Source: Clostridiales bacterium
GTDB taxonomy: Bacteria > Bacillota > Dehalobacteriia > UBA4068
DNA length: 5,053 bases
Direction of reading: 5' to 3'
Assembly (NCBI GenBank): GCA_009783495.1
Contig: WRDJ01000084.1
Location: 1 to 5,053, forward strand
In this document: piece by piece, positions 4,818-5,053 of the stretch
Layout of the letters: each line of letters opens with the position of its first letter
Position numbering within the stretch: position 1 is the first letter of the stretch
Position numbers and translations under genes: made by a program
The notes under the pieces: generated by a model
Told to the model about the DNA's origin: nothing
Database searches by the model: none
The model's input: only the letters and a program-made list of their open reading frames with translations

Positions 4818-5053
4818 TTACATCTGCCCGCCGATCATCTTGCCGCTATCTACTACGCCCGTATAATAGCAATCCGTCAGGCTGGCGAATCTGCCAATCT
4901 GGCCCACCACGCCGCCGATGAGCGCGTCGCCGACAAATGTGAGCGCGCCGCTGATGTGCCCCTTGGACCAGCAGTTTATCAATTCGCCATATTCCGCGCA
5001 GCCGGCCACGCCGCCCACGAACGTCCCGCCCGTGACATTGCCCTCGGAATAAC
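4818..5053 (-). CDS. C-terminal fragment of a GLUG-motif repeat protein, 5' end beyond the window
   Basis: Only the last 77 residues are visible; the frame is open to the window edge, so the GTG at 5018 is an internal codon, not the start. The sequence follows the GLUG repeat pattern (Pfam GLUG, often written as GG(L/I)VG...I.NCYS.G.V.G). One unit covers visible residues about 12-35, with VGGVAG, then LINCWSKGHISG. The next runs from about 45, with IGGVVG, then LTDCYYTGVVDSG, and a cut-off third unit begins as MIGGQM at the stop. GLUG repeats occur in large secreted or surface-anchored bacterial proteins, including adhesins and IgA-protease-like proteins, and are thought to form beta-solenoids. 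No sortase motif or anchor domain follows, so any anchoring domain would be N-terminal. A terminator follows at 4758-4790. The repeat-family call is good; the function of the whole protein is unknown. Confidence 0.8.
   Translation of the reverse strand, partial: YSEGNVTGGTFVGGVAGCAEYGELINCWSKGHISGALTFVGDALIGGVVGQIGRFASLTDCYYTGVVDSGKMIGGQM

Overview
The window comes from a GC-rich bacterial chromosome. Strong AAGGAGG-type ribosome binding sites, a LiaF-like membrane protein, a PgcA-type phosphosugar mutase and a short-spaced lipoprotein signal point to a high-GC member of the Bacillota (Clostridia or Negativicutes style). This is inferred from gene content only; no rRNA or other marker gene is present. 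The core genes look like ordinary chromosomal housekeeping and envelope genes, and I see no transposase, integrase, CRISPR array, tRNA or rRNA.

Layout. Positions 1-945 (+) hold the 3' part of a Na+/Ca2+-exchanger-family antiporter whose start lies before the window. A 133-bp gap follows, with a candidate promoter (961-989) and a long hairpin (1009-1046). Next, 1079-2755 (+) encodes a complete phosphoglucomutase/phosphomannomutase. It meets, tail to tail and only 5 bp away, a leftward three-gene cluster. In transcription order this cluster is pncC (CinA C-terminal amidohydrolase, 4535-4062), a lipoprotein with a PsbP-like look (4044-3475) and a LiaF-like four-helix membrane protein (3438-2761). 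Gaps of 17 and 36 bp suggest one operon. Its leader (4536-4757) holds an extended -10 promoter, alternating ACCCGT/ACGGGT boxes, a Shine-Dalgarno/anti-Shine-Dalgarno hairpin and a very G-rich tract. Positions 4818-5053 (-) are the C-terminal end of a GLUG-repeat, probably surface-exposed, protein. It is followed by a perfect 15-bp terminator hairpin at 4758-4790.

Function. The antiporter moves cations across the membrane. The mutase supplies hexose-1-phosphates for cell-wall and surface glycans. PncC recycles NMN. The lipoprotein and LiaF-like protein are envelope proteins, and their co-transcription with pncC is inferred from spacing only.

I found no clear new biological system. The most interesting items are the two sequence-related hairpins about 3.7 kb apart, the structured leader of the pncC operon, the terminator-free convergent junction, and departures from family consensus in the antiporter and the mutase.
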